From Epiperipatus broadwayi (taxonomy: Eukaryota > Onychophora > Udeonychophora > Euonychophora > Peripatidae), in contig JAQFVV010012405.1 in NCBI GenBank assembly GCA_028023455.1, positions 3,477,149 to 3,541,148 on the forward strand: a stretch of 64,000 nt of DNA, written 5' to 3'. The notes beneath the pieces are model-generated. The model worked only from the letters and a program-made list of their open reading frames with translations, was not told the origin of the DNA and did no database searches. Numbering within the stretch: the stretch's first letter is position 1; each line of letters starts with the position of its first letter. The position numbers were made by a program, and so were the translations under genes. Below, piece by piece: positions 32,985-47,105 of this stretch.

Positions 32985-35483
32985 GGTTAAATTATTTCCA
33001 TTAAAGTTACCCCATTCAAGTTTAATTCCATTATTAATTTTATATATTACCTTTCTATTTATATTAATATTCTGATCAAGGTATTTTTACTTTTTAACTG
33101 TTTTTAATTTATGATTATTAATCTTTATTTTTTCTTCTGAGAACATTAACTGAATATTACTTTAATCGTATTAGCATTTACATTTAGTCTTATTGTTTTA
33201 TTTTTCATCTGATAAGTTTTGCAAAATTTGCTGATGCTCTGAAGTATCATTAAACAACAACATCATTTGCAAAATCTGGCTGATTTAAATAATCTCTATT
33301 TATTTCTTATTCTCTTAGTTTTCACTTTAATTTACAAATTATTTCTTGTAAAGCTTGTAAAAAGTTTTAAAGACATGAAATCGTTTTCTACACATCCCTA
33401 TCAATGTTAATCTTCTTAGTGTCATAATATAACTATTACTATTGAATTTTGATAAATAATTTTCAAAATATAATAGTATTTTGAATCTGTGTCTTGAAAA
33501 TTTAAAATGTTACTCGCAAATGATCAAAAGTTTTCATAAGCTATAAAACTTGGCAACTCATATTCGTTAATCCATTCCATAACTTCTCTCAATAATTTGA
33601 ATGTGAACCCTTGCACTAAAATCACCTTTAAATGTAGCTTATTTTTTAAATTGGTTTGAGTGCAAAATTCACTAGAGATGAGTTGAAATTATTTTGTGTA
33701 GGAATGATAGAAGACTGATAGGTGTGTAGTTTTTAATATCTTCTTTATCAGCTTCCTTGAATATCATTATTACTTCTGTATTCTTCCAACCATTTAGACC
33801 ATCTTTATTATTTAGATATTTAATATAATATTGGCAACAACTACTTTATTTTTTCACCTATTTCTTTTAGGATATCAATAATAATAAATCAGTTCCTGTA
33901 AATTTTTCCTTCATTATATACATAATTGCATGTCTCATATCTTCATTTAAAATGCTTGGCAATTCAGAAAACGTAATTGTAGTGGTTATAGTGCCTTCTT
34001 GTTATATATTTCTTTTTTTTGTAGAATTTTTCTACACATTTCATGATGTATTCTCTCTTTTTAATAATAGCTTCATCTGTTCTTTTTATTGCTAAAATAA
34101 TTTTTTTCTGATCCTAAATCTTGTTTTATACTTTAGAAATTTTTATTCTATTCTATTGACATCATATCCTTTAATAAAATTGTAGATATTCAATATTTTT
34201 TAATGGATCATTTTTCAAAATTTTTATATTTTTTCTTCTCTTCATTTTTTATCTTGTCTCACTTAAAACTTTTGATAAATTGCTGCATTTTTACACCAAC
34301 TATCTTTATTGTAGTTTTTAATATAGTATCAATTATGTTTTTATTGAATGCTGTTAAGTTTGAATTATTTTTAAAGTTTTTCAGTATTTTAAAATGCTTA
34401 GCAATGCTAATTTAAATTCATTAGAGTATTTCTGAAGACTAATAATACTAACTTTTCAAATAGTTTTCATCTTTCTAGTTTTGCATTAATATATATCATA
34501 CATCTCACTAATCATTGATTATTTCCTGTTATGAATTTATTAAAAATACTAAAATTTTGAAATACATATTTTAAAATCAAAATATAAACACATTTTGCTG
34601 TACCTTCAGTTAGATATTTCCTTGTACATTTTGTTTAGCATTTATCTCAAAGAAAGAATTCATAATAACAGTTTTTCTTTTTCTACAAATTCCATAACTC
34701 TGTGTCCTCTCTTATTTCTGTCACTATAACCAAAGTTTAGCAATATTTTCATCTTTCAACTGTTTTTCACTTCTAGCATTTTAAGTTTTACATGACAATT
34801 TTAAAATGTTCGATCTAACCAAATGAATTTTTATATATAAAAATCCTCTACTTCTTTATTACAATAAGAACTTGTTGGGGCACAAACCTGAATTATCAAC
34901 ATTTGGTATCAACCATTAAACTGAATAACTAATTTTGTTACAATGCCTAATTGGCTGCCAATCTCCACAATGTTATTCTGTTTTTTATTTATAATCAATT
35001 CTATTTTGTATATATTTAGTGTTTATGGACATCAAGTTGATGTTGATTTCATTACTTCTCTAATGCTGGATGACACAAAAAGAATATCCTTTAATGTCCA
35101 TGCACTTTCATTTTAATTATTTATTTAGAAATTAAGTTTATAGTTGGCCAGTATATTAATGGTACCAAGTAGCCAGAGCATTGATGATAATCAGCATGTT
35201 TTATTATCCCAGTATCATTGTTTTTATGGTTATATATTCTGATGGATTAGCACTTTCTTTTCCAAATATTTTCATTTAAATCAATAACATTTTATCATGT
35301 AGTTTAGTGCAAAAGTAGATTATCAGAGTCTGGAATGTGGGATCCTAGACCTGATTCCATCACTGGAACTTCTAGTGCTCAAGCTTGTTATGATCTTTCA
35401 AGCAATAAAGCCATTCAAATATTTTTGTAACATAAATGTATTTATTGTTTCTACTTTTTCATTCATAAATATAGGGGTTTTGA

Positions 35484-35755
35484 ACTCAGACTTGCAAGCC
35501 ACTTCACTATCCACACTATTTTATATTACTGATACCCATGACCGCACACATGCAGAAAAGATAAATATTCACCAATATATGTATTTCGTGCTAAACCAGC
35601 ACTCATCAGTTGGTCTAGATTACCATCTCTCTCTTATATATATATATATATATATAATCAGTGCTCAGTTTATATTAAAAGTTGAAGGTTGGAGTAGGTT
35701 GAAGCCTGTCCATTAAAGTGTGAGGATTTGCTATCTTAATATAAACTGAGCACTG

Positions 35756-35826
<71 letters not shown>

Positions 35827-35990
35827 GTATGTATGAGAGATGGTAATCTGGACTAACTGATGAGTGCTGGTTAGCACAGAATACATATATTGGCGATTAT
35901 TTATCTTTTATGCATCTGTGTGGTCATGTGTATCAGTAGTATGAGATAGTGTAGATAGTGAAGTGGCTTGAAAGACTGAGTTCAAATCTC
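35484..35990. repeat. Inverted-dimer repeat G, copy 2, (TA)n in both arms
   Basis: The left arm 35484-35680 and right arm about 35740-35990 are reverse complements around a ~60-bp centre. A (TA)n tract interrupts both arms at the mirrored position between ATCAGTGCTCAG and the AGAGATGGTAATCT-type segment: about 22 bp on the left (35635-35657), about 55 bp plus (TATG)n on the right (35758-35834). The right outer end GAGTTCAAATCTC is B-box-like. Confidence 0.85.
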
Positions 35991-38340
35991 CTATATTTAC
36001 AATTAGGCTCCTGCTTTAAGAGTACCTGGTATTTCAAATTTTTTATTCATATTAGTTTCCTATTATTGCTATTAATTGAAAAATAAAGATTTTAAAGATT
36101 ACACTTCTTACAAATATAATGTTTTTGTGGGGAATTGACAATTTTCAGAGTCGACCACTCTACCAATTCACTAAAGCACCTAGAACACATTTTAAAATCA
36201 TTGATTGGGATTAATCAATTGAATAATGATTTTTAGATGTACAGTAAGTACATATTTACAAATAAAAAAAATACTTAAATTTTTATTTATAAATATATAC
36301 TCATGTATATCTAAAAAAGTATTACTTTAAAAAAAAAAAAAGAAATCGATATTTACGATCATTTTAATACAGTGGTTAGAATAGCCTCTGTCTATATTAA
36401 ACATAGGCGTGCATGAATAGTAAATAGTACATACCAATATAAAAAGTATACATGCATAAACAAGAGGTATACTTTTAAAATACATCTCATTAGCACACTC
36501 TTTGTAAATCTGCATACCAGGCTTATGACATGGGTTTGAATACAGGGCAAGTAACCTTGAACATTTTCTGACAGATTTGAGATTTTTTTTAGAAAACTAG
36601 CTCATGGCAAAACCAACTATTCTTCTAATATTATTAAGTGAAAGAATATTGAACTATTTTATAGTTGGGAGGTAATATAAAAAAGAAAAACTGCTCAAAA
36701 TTTTACCATTCAGAAATTGGAAAGACCAATACATATTGTCTTTTCTTTTACAGTTATTTTATGAGAGACTCTTGGAAAGGATTTAGTCTTCCATAGGTTA
36801 ATTAAAGGTTGTTTTACTGTACATTTTAAAAAATGCATTCTACAAGTTTTTATTTATTTTTTCTTTATAATTTATTTTTTATTAAATTTTAAAAAGTGGC
36901 AAACAATAGCAAACTTATCACCAATGATAATCAAGAATTCTTATTTCGTTATGGTATTAAGTGACTTGAACTAGCTTTTAGATATATAATTAAAAAAAAA
37001 CAAAACGGATACTTTATACTTCTCTTCCATGTCTCCAAAATAAATAAATAAATAAAGAACAACAATATATCCAAAAAAACAACAACATAAAGACTCATAT
37101 ATTTTTTAAAAAAAAAAATGCAATATTATTTATTTAAAAAGTTTAGATTATCTTTTCTTATCTTTATTGAAAAATCCTGAAATTCTGCATATGATTTCTC
37201 TTTCATTCACAATTTCCACTTTCTTTATATTAAATAAGGAGAAAAAAATCATTTAGCGTGAAATATGTATATATTATCAGAATGCATTTTAAAAATATAT
37301 GCTTTTATGATCATTTAGTAATCATGCTAACCTAAACTTAACATTTCCCGCTATAATTTCCAGCCCTGAACTCTTTAATCATTAAATTATATTTCTAAAG
37401 TGACTTGTTCAGAGTTTGGATATTAATTAACAAGATTTAAATTGTATATAAAACATTTTTGTAGGAAGTACAATTAACACCAGAGATGCTACCGGATTTG
37501 CTTCATAGTTTTTCATTTGTTTTTAGCATTACCAAAAGAAGATGTCAATATGTAAAAATGCAAAAGTTTTCTTTAAAAACAAAATATAGTAACTTTACAT
37601 ACGTGTGTGTGCGTGTATTACATGAGAGTCACTCTGACAGAAATTACTATTAATATGTAGTTTTTTGCTACTCATTTTTCTCTCTCAAAGTTCACTTATT
37701 TTTTCACCTCTCCAATTATTTTTTTCTGATCGTATGAGTGCTCCATTCAATGAGTCATATAAATTGGTGATCTCTGAGGCAAATCATCAATCATCACTGT
37801 GATGTGGGAGTTTATGATTGGCTGAAAGTTTGGTCTGCAGCATCAATTTAGACGGAGATCTCCGCTTTCTTCTGATCGCATTACTTTTTATTTTGACACA
37901 CTCTGGGTATCATAAATTTTCTGCTGTTGCTATTTGAATAGAAGTAAAAGCAGATTTTTTTTTTTAATTCAACATTAAACTGCAATATTTTGTTAATTTT
38001 CCATCTTGGTCTTTTTTTGTTAACAAAAATGTTTAAGCCTCATTAAATTATGAAGCTGCAGTAGTAATGCATTTATAACAACAATGCCTTGTCGAATAAA
38101 GAGATTCTCTATAGCCACAACTCTTGTTTATTTCGAAATTAAAAAGCAAAAGTTAAATATTGTTTAAATAGCAATATTTAATTACTATATATTTTTTTAT
38201 TTATATATATATAAACTTATGATGTGTCTATAATCACATATACATAAGAATTAACAAAAAGTGAAATGTTTTGTAAATTCAGTGTAAAATTACTCATTAC
38301 AATTTAATACATTGTACAGGCTTAAATCTTGCATTTATAT
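35991..38340. other. Anonymous AT-rich stretch
   Basis: I see no supported gene. There is a higher-GC patch at 37730-37920 with an ATTGG (reverse CCAAT) motif and a perfect palindrome CGGAGATCTCCG (37854-37865) that could be regulatory DNA. A/T homopolymers fill the rest. Confidence 0.6.
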
Positions 38341-38349
38341 ATGTAATAT

Positions 38350-38700
38350 ATGCGGGATTCGAATTTAGACTTTCACACGACCCACCACTCTCAGTGCCAT
38401 CTCATATTGCTGACCCACCTGATCACACACATGTTGAAAAGATAAATAATCACCAATATACGTATTTCATGCTAAACCAGAAATCACCAGTTGGTCTAGA
38501 TTACTATCCTCACACATGTATACAATCAGTGCTCAGCCTCATATTAAGATAGTCGATCTTTATACTTTAATGGACAGGCTTTAAACTATTCCAACTCACA
38601 ACTCTTCAGCCCTCCATTTCATTAAAAATCTGATGATGGAACATTCAAAGCTTTAGTGCCAAGGTTGTCATCCTACCCATGTTGACATATTAGTCATTCT
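38350..38700 (-). repeat. Repeat G, single unit, B-box-like end at left
   Basis: The left end GGGATTCGAATTTAGAC is the reverse complement of a B-box-like GTCTAAATTCGAATCCC, and the rest matches one arm of the other G copies through CAGTGCTCAGC, TTTAATGGACAGGC, TCATCAGATTTTTAATGAAATGG-type and CATGTTGAC landmarks (read on minus). It shows the monomer from which the inverted dimers are built. Confidence 0.75.
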
Positions 38701-38719
38701 GACCCCTCATTACATTTAA

Positions 38720-41700
38720 TAATGTATAAGTAAAACAACTTGTAAATATCCTACTATAGGACAAAGGACTCTCCAATATTTTTTTGCTGCAGAGTAGTAA
38801 ACAAAAGAGTTATGTTCGCCAAACATTTCAACTACCGATTAATGAAAAGTGTACGACATTCCTCCGGTTTTATTATATAAATAAAAGTTTATAGTTACTC
38901 ATTTACTGATCAATGATTAAATGACATATTAGATTGACTATGCGATGTTTTTTTTAAATCAAAATAATATGTGCATATATATATATAAATGGATGAGTAA
39001 AATTCTTGGTTGTCCATTTTCTCTTATATCAGTGGGTGCATAGTATAACGAGTATCATTTTTAGTGTTAATGTAGTGTGATTAACTCAGGGGCTAAAGAA
39101 CCATCGATCAAACTTCAGTTTTGTCATTTCTGATGCTTAAACAACACATAGTATCATTGACAACGAAATGTTAAATTGTTTATTAATAACTATATTTTTA
39201 GGAATATGTCCAATAAATATATGTATCAAAATTTTCTTTAATAAATGATTTTTTATGGTCGTCTTTCTTTTTTTATCTAGTTTTATTATAAATTATTTAA
39301 TGATGCATGTATGTTTCATAAATAGAATATATTTATTAAGAATATAACATATATGAATATTAAAATATTATTATTAAACAGCAGAAATCGCAGGTGAATA
39401 TAGTAAATTATTTAAAGACAGCAGCCTTGCAAGCAAGTAGTTGGTTGCAGACGGTTGTGGGTTCGCGTCCCGGCCGATGCTATGACATATGAAAAAAGAC
39501 AGTCGTTTTTGGAATTTTAAAAAATCTAATTCATAATAATGTTAAAGTTTTTTAAAAGATGTTATTAGGATTTAATCTATATTCGACTTTATTTCTAATG
39601 TTTAGATTTATGGAAAAGAAATTTATATATGCTTGATATCTAATATCAAGTTTATATGTATATATATTTAAGAACATACTAATAATGACGTGAAATCGAT
39701 TTTAAAAAAAATGTTTTCCGTTTTCATTTGTTTATATTTTTACCCTGATTGCGTAATTAACATAGTATCTAAAAATAAAAAAAAGCATTCATTTACCAAT
39801 TACTTAGATAATAAAGCTAATAATACTCAAGGACACACAGTGGGAGTGCAGTTTGAAAGTTATAATTGATTTCACCACATTTGTTAGTCTGCTTTTGGAA
39901 CCTGTTATATTTACCTGTTTAATAATGAGGTTTATTTATACTTCTGGGAATTAATAATTTCACTCTTTGTAATCAAGTTTAGTATCCGTACAAACTTAAT
40001 AGACTGTAGATAAAGATGGACTGGTATTGATTTAGTATATGCTTACCACCATTTTAAATTATAAGAAATGTTATTTTAAGAAGAAAGCAATGAAAGTAGA
40101 TTGCTTAAAGATAAAGTAAATGTGAAATGATAAGTAAACCAGCAAATGTTTGTTACATTAAAATATTTGTCAAAAAGATAACAGTGATATATAAAGCAGA
40201 GAGCAAATTCATTAGGCATATATTTAAATATAATGTGTATTTAATAAGCTTTTAGTTTTCAGAAATTATAAGGTTGGTATGATCAATTTTACATTATGGA
40301 CATATATAATTTGCATTAAATAAGCCTTTAGTTTTTCAAAATTTATTCGTTCATTCCATTATATATATATATATTAGTCACATGATTTTACCAAGCATAG
40401 TTGTATGAAATTTGTGTTTAACTTTTGAATTATTGGTGTAAATTGCAATTTTGTATATTTTAGTCATATGATTTGATCAAGCATAGTTGTACAAAATTTG
40501 CACTTTTATTTTTTAACCTTTATGACATGCACTCACATTTCAATATTTTCTGATGTTTTTCTTTGTCTCACAAATCAACATAAAATATATGATAAAATGA
40601 TTATTACTTATCTAAAAATAATAAATTTGATGTTATTTGATAGATATTTTTGTCTACTACTGAAATAAATTTTAAATGTTCACATTTTGTTTCTGTAAAT
40701 ACTAAAAAATAAAGTCATGATCAAAACAAAGAATTTAGATGTCATCGTTTCTAGAAAGATTATTTTCAGTTTATAAAATCAATGAAATATTTTTTAATTC
40801 TTATTATTTTTAAACATCTCAATAAATAATTATTTATTTCTCTTATATCTAATGAATTATGCTTTAAAAGTTTAATTTTTTTGAATATTTATTGCAAAAT
40901 TGCAATATTTTCTTACTCATAAATATAAAATAGATTGTTTATGTCAAAGCTAATCTTGTAAATTGCTTCAGGCCATATTTATGTTAGCTACTAATATAAC
41001 ATTATATTTTTGAAAATAAAGTATTTCAAGTCAATATAACTTATTAATAATTTATATTTCTTGATATCTAACAAATATAGTGTAAATTATTTTAAAAAAT
41101 TTACCTAAAATCATAATAAATTTGCAAATAAACACGTTTGGGTTATTGGAAATGATAATGTCATAAAATGCCAAATGTTTTACAGTCTTGGTAACAGACA
41201 ATGGCTGAACATGTCAGGATGGGTTTATGTCTAATGTAAGAGTGGGAATTTTGAATTTCCCATCTTTTAGTGCAAAATTTTTGACAAAAAATTTATTATA
41301 ATAAAATATACCATTTTAAACTATTTAAATGTATAATATTTATGAAAAAATTCATGAGAGGGCAAATTGGTCAAAAAATGAAATAATTCATGTCAATTGA
41401 TAATTAGGTTAATTATTGGTGTATATTGTTATTTTGTAATAAATGAAATTTGCGTTTAAACTTTTTAATTATTGATGTAAAATGTGATTTTATAACAAAT
41501 GGTTATATCACAAGCACATGTGGATTATTCAATGTCATTTATCACTTGGATATGTCCGCAGTGTTTTTGGGTGGTTCTTAGAATTCAAAATGGCCATGAA
41601 TACACTCTAAATCAGTACTAGTGAATTTCCTTCTTTATTGTTTAAGAGGGTTGCTTTGTTAATAGATTGAGATTATTGATTATTATTGATATTGGTATTG

Positions 41701-42200
41701 TTAAAGTGTTGACTGCTTTCATGTATTTACCAATTAATAACTAGATGACTAGTTGCATTGGTTGTGATATGCTATCTTATTAAATTGTTAAGCATGTTTG
41801 AAATCTGATAAGTATTTAGTTCTTACATGGCCCAGAATAAATACCAGTTTATGTTCATGTCAGCTATATGTATTAGCTACTGTATTATTAAAGAAAAATT
41901 ATGTATAAATTAATATATAGATATATAGATGGTCACATAAGATAATCTGTGGTGCTATAAATGATAAATATGTATATATGTTTTATAAAAATTGTCTAGA
42001 AATTGATTTTTTACTCTCAAATCATGTAATTTTAAGAGAATTATTGAAATACTTAAAATATAATTTTTTAAAAAAAGATGTTTTTTTTTCTTCAAATTCT
42101 TATTATCTAAACTTAGAAACCCTACTGAGTATAACTTGTCATTAAATGTTATTCTTTGAAGGAAGATGAACGTTATAAGACGCTACAATAGGCTATTTGA
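38720..42200. other. Anonymous AT-rich stretch with one SINE copy
   Basis: Apart from the SINE-like piece at 39425-39500 I find only AT-rich DNA, short TA runs (40362-40375) and direct repeats such as two TTTGATCAAGC/TTTTACCAAGC-type segments (about 40385 and 40475). No coding frame of note. Confidence 0.6.
39425..39510 (+). repeat. tRNA-derived SINE fragment
   Basis: Holds CCTTGCAAG (anticodon-arm-like) and GTGGGTTCGCGTCCC (B box) followed by CGGCCGATGC and ATGACATATGAAAAAA. The last 25 bases match the tRNA-like copy at 53805-53898 read on minus, so both belong to one tRNA-derived SINE family. The 5' end is degraded. Confidence 0.7.
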
Positions 42201-42473
42201 AATCTGTTTCACTTTTCTTTTATCTATTTATCTACTTATTATTTATCTATTTACTTACTTATCTTTCTATCCATTTATCTATTTTTCCATCCATCACTCG
42301 TCTATCTAACAATCTACTTAATCTATATACCTATTTATCGGTATAAATGACAACCTACTTATCTCTTTACCTGCCTATCTACTATTTATCTATATATTTA
42401 TCTATCTACTTATCCATCATTATTTATTTATCTTTTTATCTGTTTATTCATCCATTACTCACCTACATAACTA

Positions 42474-43016
<543 letters not shown>

Positions 43017-43104
43017 CCTGTCAATTTGTCTATAAGTCTTACTGTCTGTCCACCTATTTATATATTCACCATATTTACTTAACCATCTATCTTTATATAT
43101 CTAT

Positions 43105-44140
43105 TGTAACAGTCAAAACACGTGTATCTCGTTAACATAGTGCAGAATTCGACCACCACACAGAACAGCAGCACCATCGAGTAGCGACGCCACCCATGCT
43201 ACCGAGTTTGAACATAATTTATCGGTTCCACAATACAATCTACTGAACAACGCCTCTGATGCGACATAATTAAACACTTCTTTAGGCACGGTGGTCAGGG
43301 AGATGCACGAGATTCATGGTTTTGTTTCCGAGTTGGCCAACAATCAAACGAATATTAATTCACATATATAATCGAGGAAATATATATAATGGGCATCGAA
43401 TACAGACGTACAGTTAAAATTATTTATTTACGTATTTAATAAAAAAAACATTATTAATGTTATTAATCATATTTTATATTCAGAGTTTCAATAGCTAATT
43501 GGAAATTTTATTATATATAAAGTACATTTATTTATAAAGAGCATTCATTTATATGAAGGCGTAATCTAGCTACCTAAGGTTCTCGAGTGAGTATTTCTAA
43601 TGCGTACTGTAGGGGATTTATACTTTGCACTGCAAGAGTCATCCGTGGCAGCGGACATACATTTATTTAATAAAAATATTTATTTTACAACTAAGGGCGA
43701 ACATTTATTTGAGAGTGGATGATGAAGATAATGCCGAGGCGGAGTGATATAGAGAATGATAAACTAAATAAAGGAACACATGGTATGCTTTAGAAGGGCG
43801 ATATAAAATGGCAGCACTGAAACTGCAATGCCGTGAATAAGTTTATAAGGGCTTCAGGTTGGTCTCTGCCTTGACCCGAAGAGGTAAGGTGTCACATGAG
43901 CATAACCAGGGACAAGCGGTCCGTGTTGCAATTTGCCAGTTAGCTGCGTGACGGTCGTCAAGCCCTACAGGAACATTATCATGTCCACTTGTGTAGGACG
44001 ACTGGGGTTAATTCAACCCTATAGAATCCGGAGTATTCACGGCGTGGAATAAGTCATCGTGGCTTCAAAACATAACACATGTACAAGATCTAAAAGATTA
44101 TGGTAATATTTAACTAGATTTCAAACTCGGCCCCCCATTA
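43105..44140 (+). other. GC-richer block, possible solo LTR
   Basis: Begins TGTAACAGTC right after the microsatellite, is less AT-rich than its surroundings, has a GATATAAA TATA-like motif at about 43800 and a GC-rich tail (43850-44060), and no ORF. This combination would suit a solo LTR, but no second copy is present in the window and the 3' boundary is unclear. Confidence 0.2.
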
Positions 44141-44794
44141 TCAACATTGACTAAAAGAAAATTGGTGACTCTCAAAGAAATGAAATTTCCGTAATTATTC
44201 ATGAAAATTTAATAATAAAAAATATCTAAAAGGGGAATTATTACAGTGAGTATGCCAGCTATTATGAAGTAGTAGACCCTGCATTACAATAACTGATTCC
44301 TTGAATGCTTGTCGTATTTATATGAAATTTAAGTTATTTATAAAGCAAATATTAATGACAATTTGACACGCATTCAATGTTCAAGCGATTATAGATTTAG
44401 ATATAAAACTAAGACAATTATGAGAAGGTAATATTTCAATAATAATTATAAATAAAGTGTAGATTTGAGAAATACACACCTAAAAAGGATAGAGGGAGGT
44501 AAGCTAGATTATGCGAGAAATTTACAGATTACATTAATTCTCAAATTTTAGTTTCACAAAATTACAATTTTAACATTTTAGAAGTTAGACAAATAGTAGG
44601 AGATGAGCTATAGCTTATTATTACTAGAGTACTCTATAATTTGGAATACCATTTGGAATACACACACGGGTACCTGTTTTATAAGATGTTTTCTTCCATT
44701 TGTTTAATAGTAGATTGTTTGTGATTAACAGTTTTCTTTCTTGTCTTTGGCATTTTATTGATTTTAACAGCAGCAGCTTTCTTGTCTATTTCAG

Positions 44795-44955
44795 GTAGCA
44801 GATCATTATGGTGTTTTTACGATGGGCAATGTGGAGTTCGGCATACGGTGGGCCATCTTCCGATGGAGAATAACCTCGGTGCTTACTCGGTCATACCTTG
44901 GCAATATCAATTTATTTTAAGATATTTTAGACTCTCCACTCGAGAGCAAAGCTAA
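44795..44955 (+). CDS. Candidate terminal exon
   Basis: A good acceptor (TTCTTGTCTATTTCAG) precedes a frame open for about 53 codons to TAA at 44953-44955, with motifs such as LWCFYDGQCG and PMENNLGAYSVIPWQYQ. Local GC is high. The opposite strand is also partly open here and no family is recognised. Confidence 0.2.
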
Positions 44956-45899
44956 AGTTCAAGTGAAAGTCTCCAGCAAGTCTAAGATGGCCTCCTTTTT
45001 TTATCTTGATCTTTTAATTTTTTTGTTGAGATATTTTTAGGTTTTCTTTCTCTTGCCCTCAGGATAATCAATGCTTTTGCTGGTTTTAATTAGAAAGAAA
45101 TCTGCTGTGCTATTGTTTGTTTTGTTGTTGTTTTTTTTTACATTCGTTAATTACATTTTTTTGGAATTTTTCTATAATTAATTTATTATCTATCACTGAC
45201 CGATGCTTTTAAATTTTCAAAGACAAAAGGGAATAAAATTATTTTAACTTTAATTAATTATTGCATCAGATTTTGTTAGAATTATTATTTAACGAAATTT
45301 AAACTAAGCAATAAATACGAACTTTATAAATTCAAAATAAATGATTAATATTACACAAAATTTATTTAGCTAAAGAAATCTAAATTATATTACTTTATCC
45401 GTATTTATTGCCTTTAATTTGAGATCAATGTGTGCGTGTTTATGTTGAATTCTACATATATTTATACATTTTTAATATTGTTACACACACAACTCGATAC
45501 CAAAAGTTTAAATTTGGGTGGGATAGACCGGTCAGTGAGAGACGACAGAAAAGGTGAAACTTAAGATTCGAATACGAATCTTACTGTTTCACTATCAACT
45601 TATTTATCTATTCATTCATCCATTATTGATCTAGTAACCAATTTTTTCCTCTACATTTTATATACATTTACGGAAAGAAATATGAGAAATTTGCATATAA
45701 CCTTGTTAAATTCATTAAATAATTTTCTAATAATACAAAGAACAACAGAAAAATCTAAATAATTAAAATCAACAAAAAGACTTTTCATATAATTGCATTT
45801 ATTAGCAAACCTTAACACATGAATTTTCTCTTTAAGTGCTATCGCTTTAAATATTCCGAACTCTTATTATATCTATCACTAAGTCCCAATCAGCCTTAC

Positions 45900-46024
45900 T
45901 TGTAACACTCATTAGTAGTATATAAAGGTGACTCTTCTTCAACAATAGAATGACTATTTTTATTTTGTTCCCTCTTTGATGCCATTTCTGTTTCAACCAA
46001 TCTCAAAAAAGCTGTAATCACATT
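45900..46024 (-). CDS. Candidate internal host exon, 125 nt
   Basis: On the minus strand TATTTTGTTGCAG precedes and ACAA|GTAAGG follows. Exactly one frame is open across all 125 nt, encoding about 41 residues starting NVITAFLRLVETEMASKRE and ending TNECYK. Both splice sites are good, the other two frames contain stops and the codons look natural. This is the best non-transposon coding candidate in the window. Neighbouring exons are not recognised: a partly coding-looking patch at about 46310-46385 (minus) does not join in phase. The protein family is unknown. Confidence 0.4.
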
Positions 46025-46930
46025 CTGCAACAAAATAAAATTAAAATTAGATAGAGATCAAACTCTTGCATCACCTGATATATATGCAGCCACATGAAGC
46101 TCAATAAGATTACATATACCACTGTAATTAGCGATCATAAAAAATTAGAATATAATCTCTGTTTTAATACTCAATATTTTTAATTAATCATTTAATTTCC
46201 TCATTTAAAAGTTTGTATATAATAATTCAACCATACAATCTAATACTAACTCATAAAACCAATTTAAATCTAACAACATATTGCACATACAAGTTAATTG
46301 GACAGGTTTTCTATTGTTTTTATTCAACCAGCAGAACTGATCTGATTGATTGCTGCATTCATTGCCTCTTGGCATGGATTTAACTTCATTTACATAACGA
46401 AATTCCAGTTACTAAATAATTTATATCTATATTAACCTGTTAAAAATATTAAATTTATATATCTATTGTACCCTATAAAATGGGAGCAATGAAAAGAACA
46501 CAAAGATGTACCAGATTGAGGCACCAATCTATTATGGAATAAAAGTTGAATAAAATACAAGAGAAAACTTTCTGGTCTGCCTTATGAATTGAGGCATTTA
46601 AAATTATAATGATGTGGGATGCCTGAGAAATAGAAACTCTCCAAAATAAAAATAAAAAATTGAAGTAAAGAAGAAAATAAAAAAACTCTGTTTATATGCA
46701 TTCCCTCAAATCCCTGATTTACATCAATAAAATTGAAATTAAAATAAATAATAAAGAATACTAGTTTTTATTGATATCCCAAGAATTATAAGATAGGACT
46801 CAAAATAATATTAACTAAAAAATATCAACATATAATGAATATAAGTACAAGATAAAATTGGTAATGCTGTATCAATTATCAAATTAAACATCACATGATC
46901 ACTATCTCATACTAGCACATAATTGTTATT

Positions 46931-47105
46931 AAACAAGGCAAACCTCTCTCTATACAGTAGTGCCACCCTGTGCCAATCAGAGTAATCAATGGATGCCAGA
47001 AGGCTTGTGCATAAAATTCCTATCTAGTGCTTACTCATCAGCCTTCTGGCATCCATTGATTACTCTGATTGGCACAGGGTGGCACTAGAGAGTTTTGCCT
47101 TGTTT
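46931..47105. mobile_element. Fold-back MITE family C, copy 1
   Basis: Arms of about 70 bp are nearly perfect inverted repeats beginning AAACAAGGCAAA and reading on through TAGTGCCACCCTGTGCC to GGATGCCAGAAGGC, with a ~30-bp loop. The left arm has a short extra TATACAG segment. The inner sequence is shared with 53478-53643 and 57580-57694. Confidence 0.85.

Larger units (their letters stand above)
31450..34900 (-). mobile_element. Degenerate RTE-type LINE, minus strand, split by an insertion
   Basis: Read on the minus strand it carries the same landmarks as the copy at 55477-56345. These are an endonuclease patch (FFEINAK-like, near 34650), an RT motif like KEDIKNYTPISLLS (about 33690-33770), the active-site segment near 33270 where the expected FADD reads FAND, a GLKINV-like segment near 33150, and the C-terminal SETWTL region near 31830. 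The 3' end is at 31450. Between about 31915 and 32984 the similarity is lost and picks up again on either side, so about 1.07 kb is inserted. Frames are full of stops. The altered catalytic Asp confirms a dead copy. Confidence 0.8.

Noticed and set aside
46200-46385. 57-codon minus-strand ORF starting MPRGNECSNQ
   Set aside because: Two frames look equally coding over part of it, no acceptor keeps the frame open, and it does not join the 45900-46024 exon in phase.
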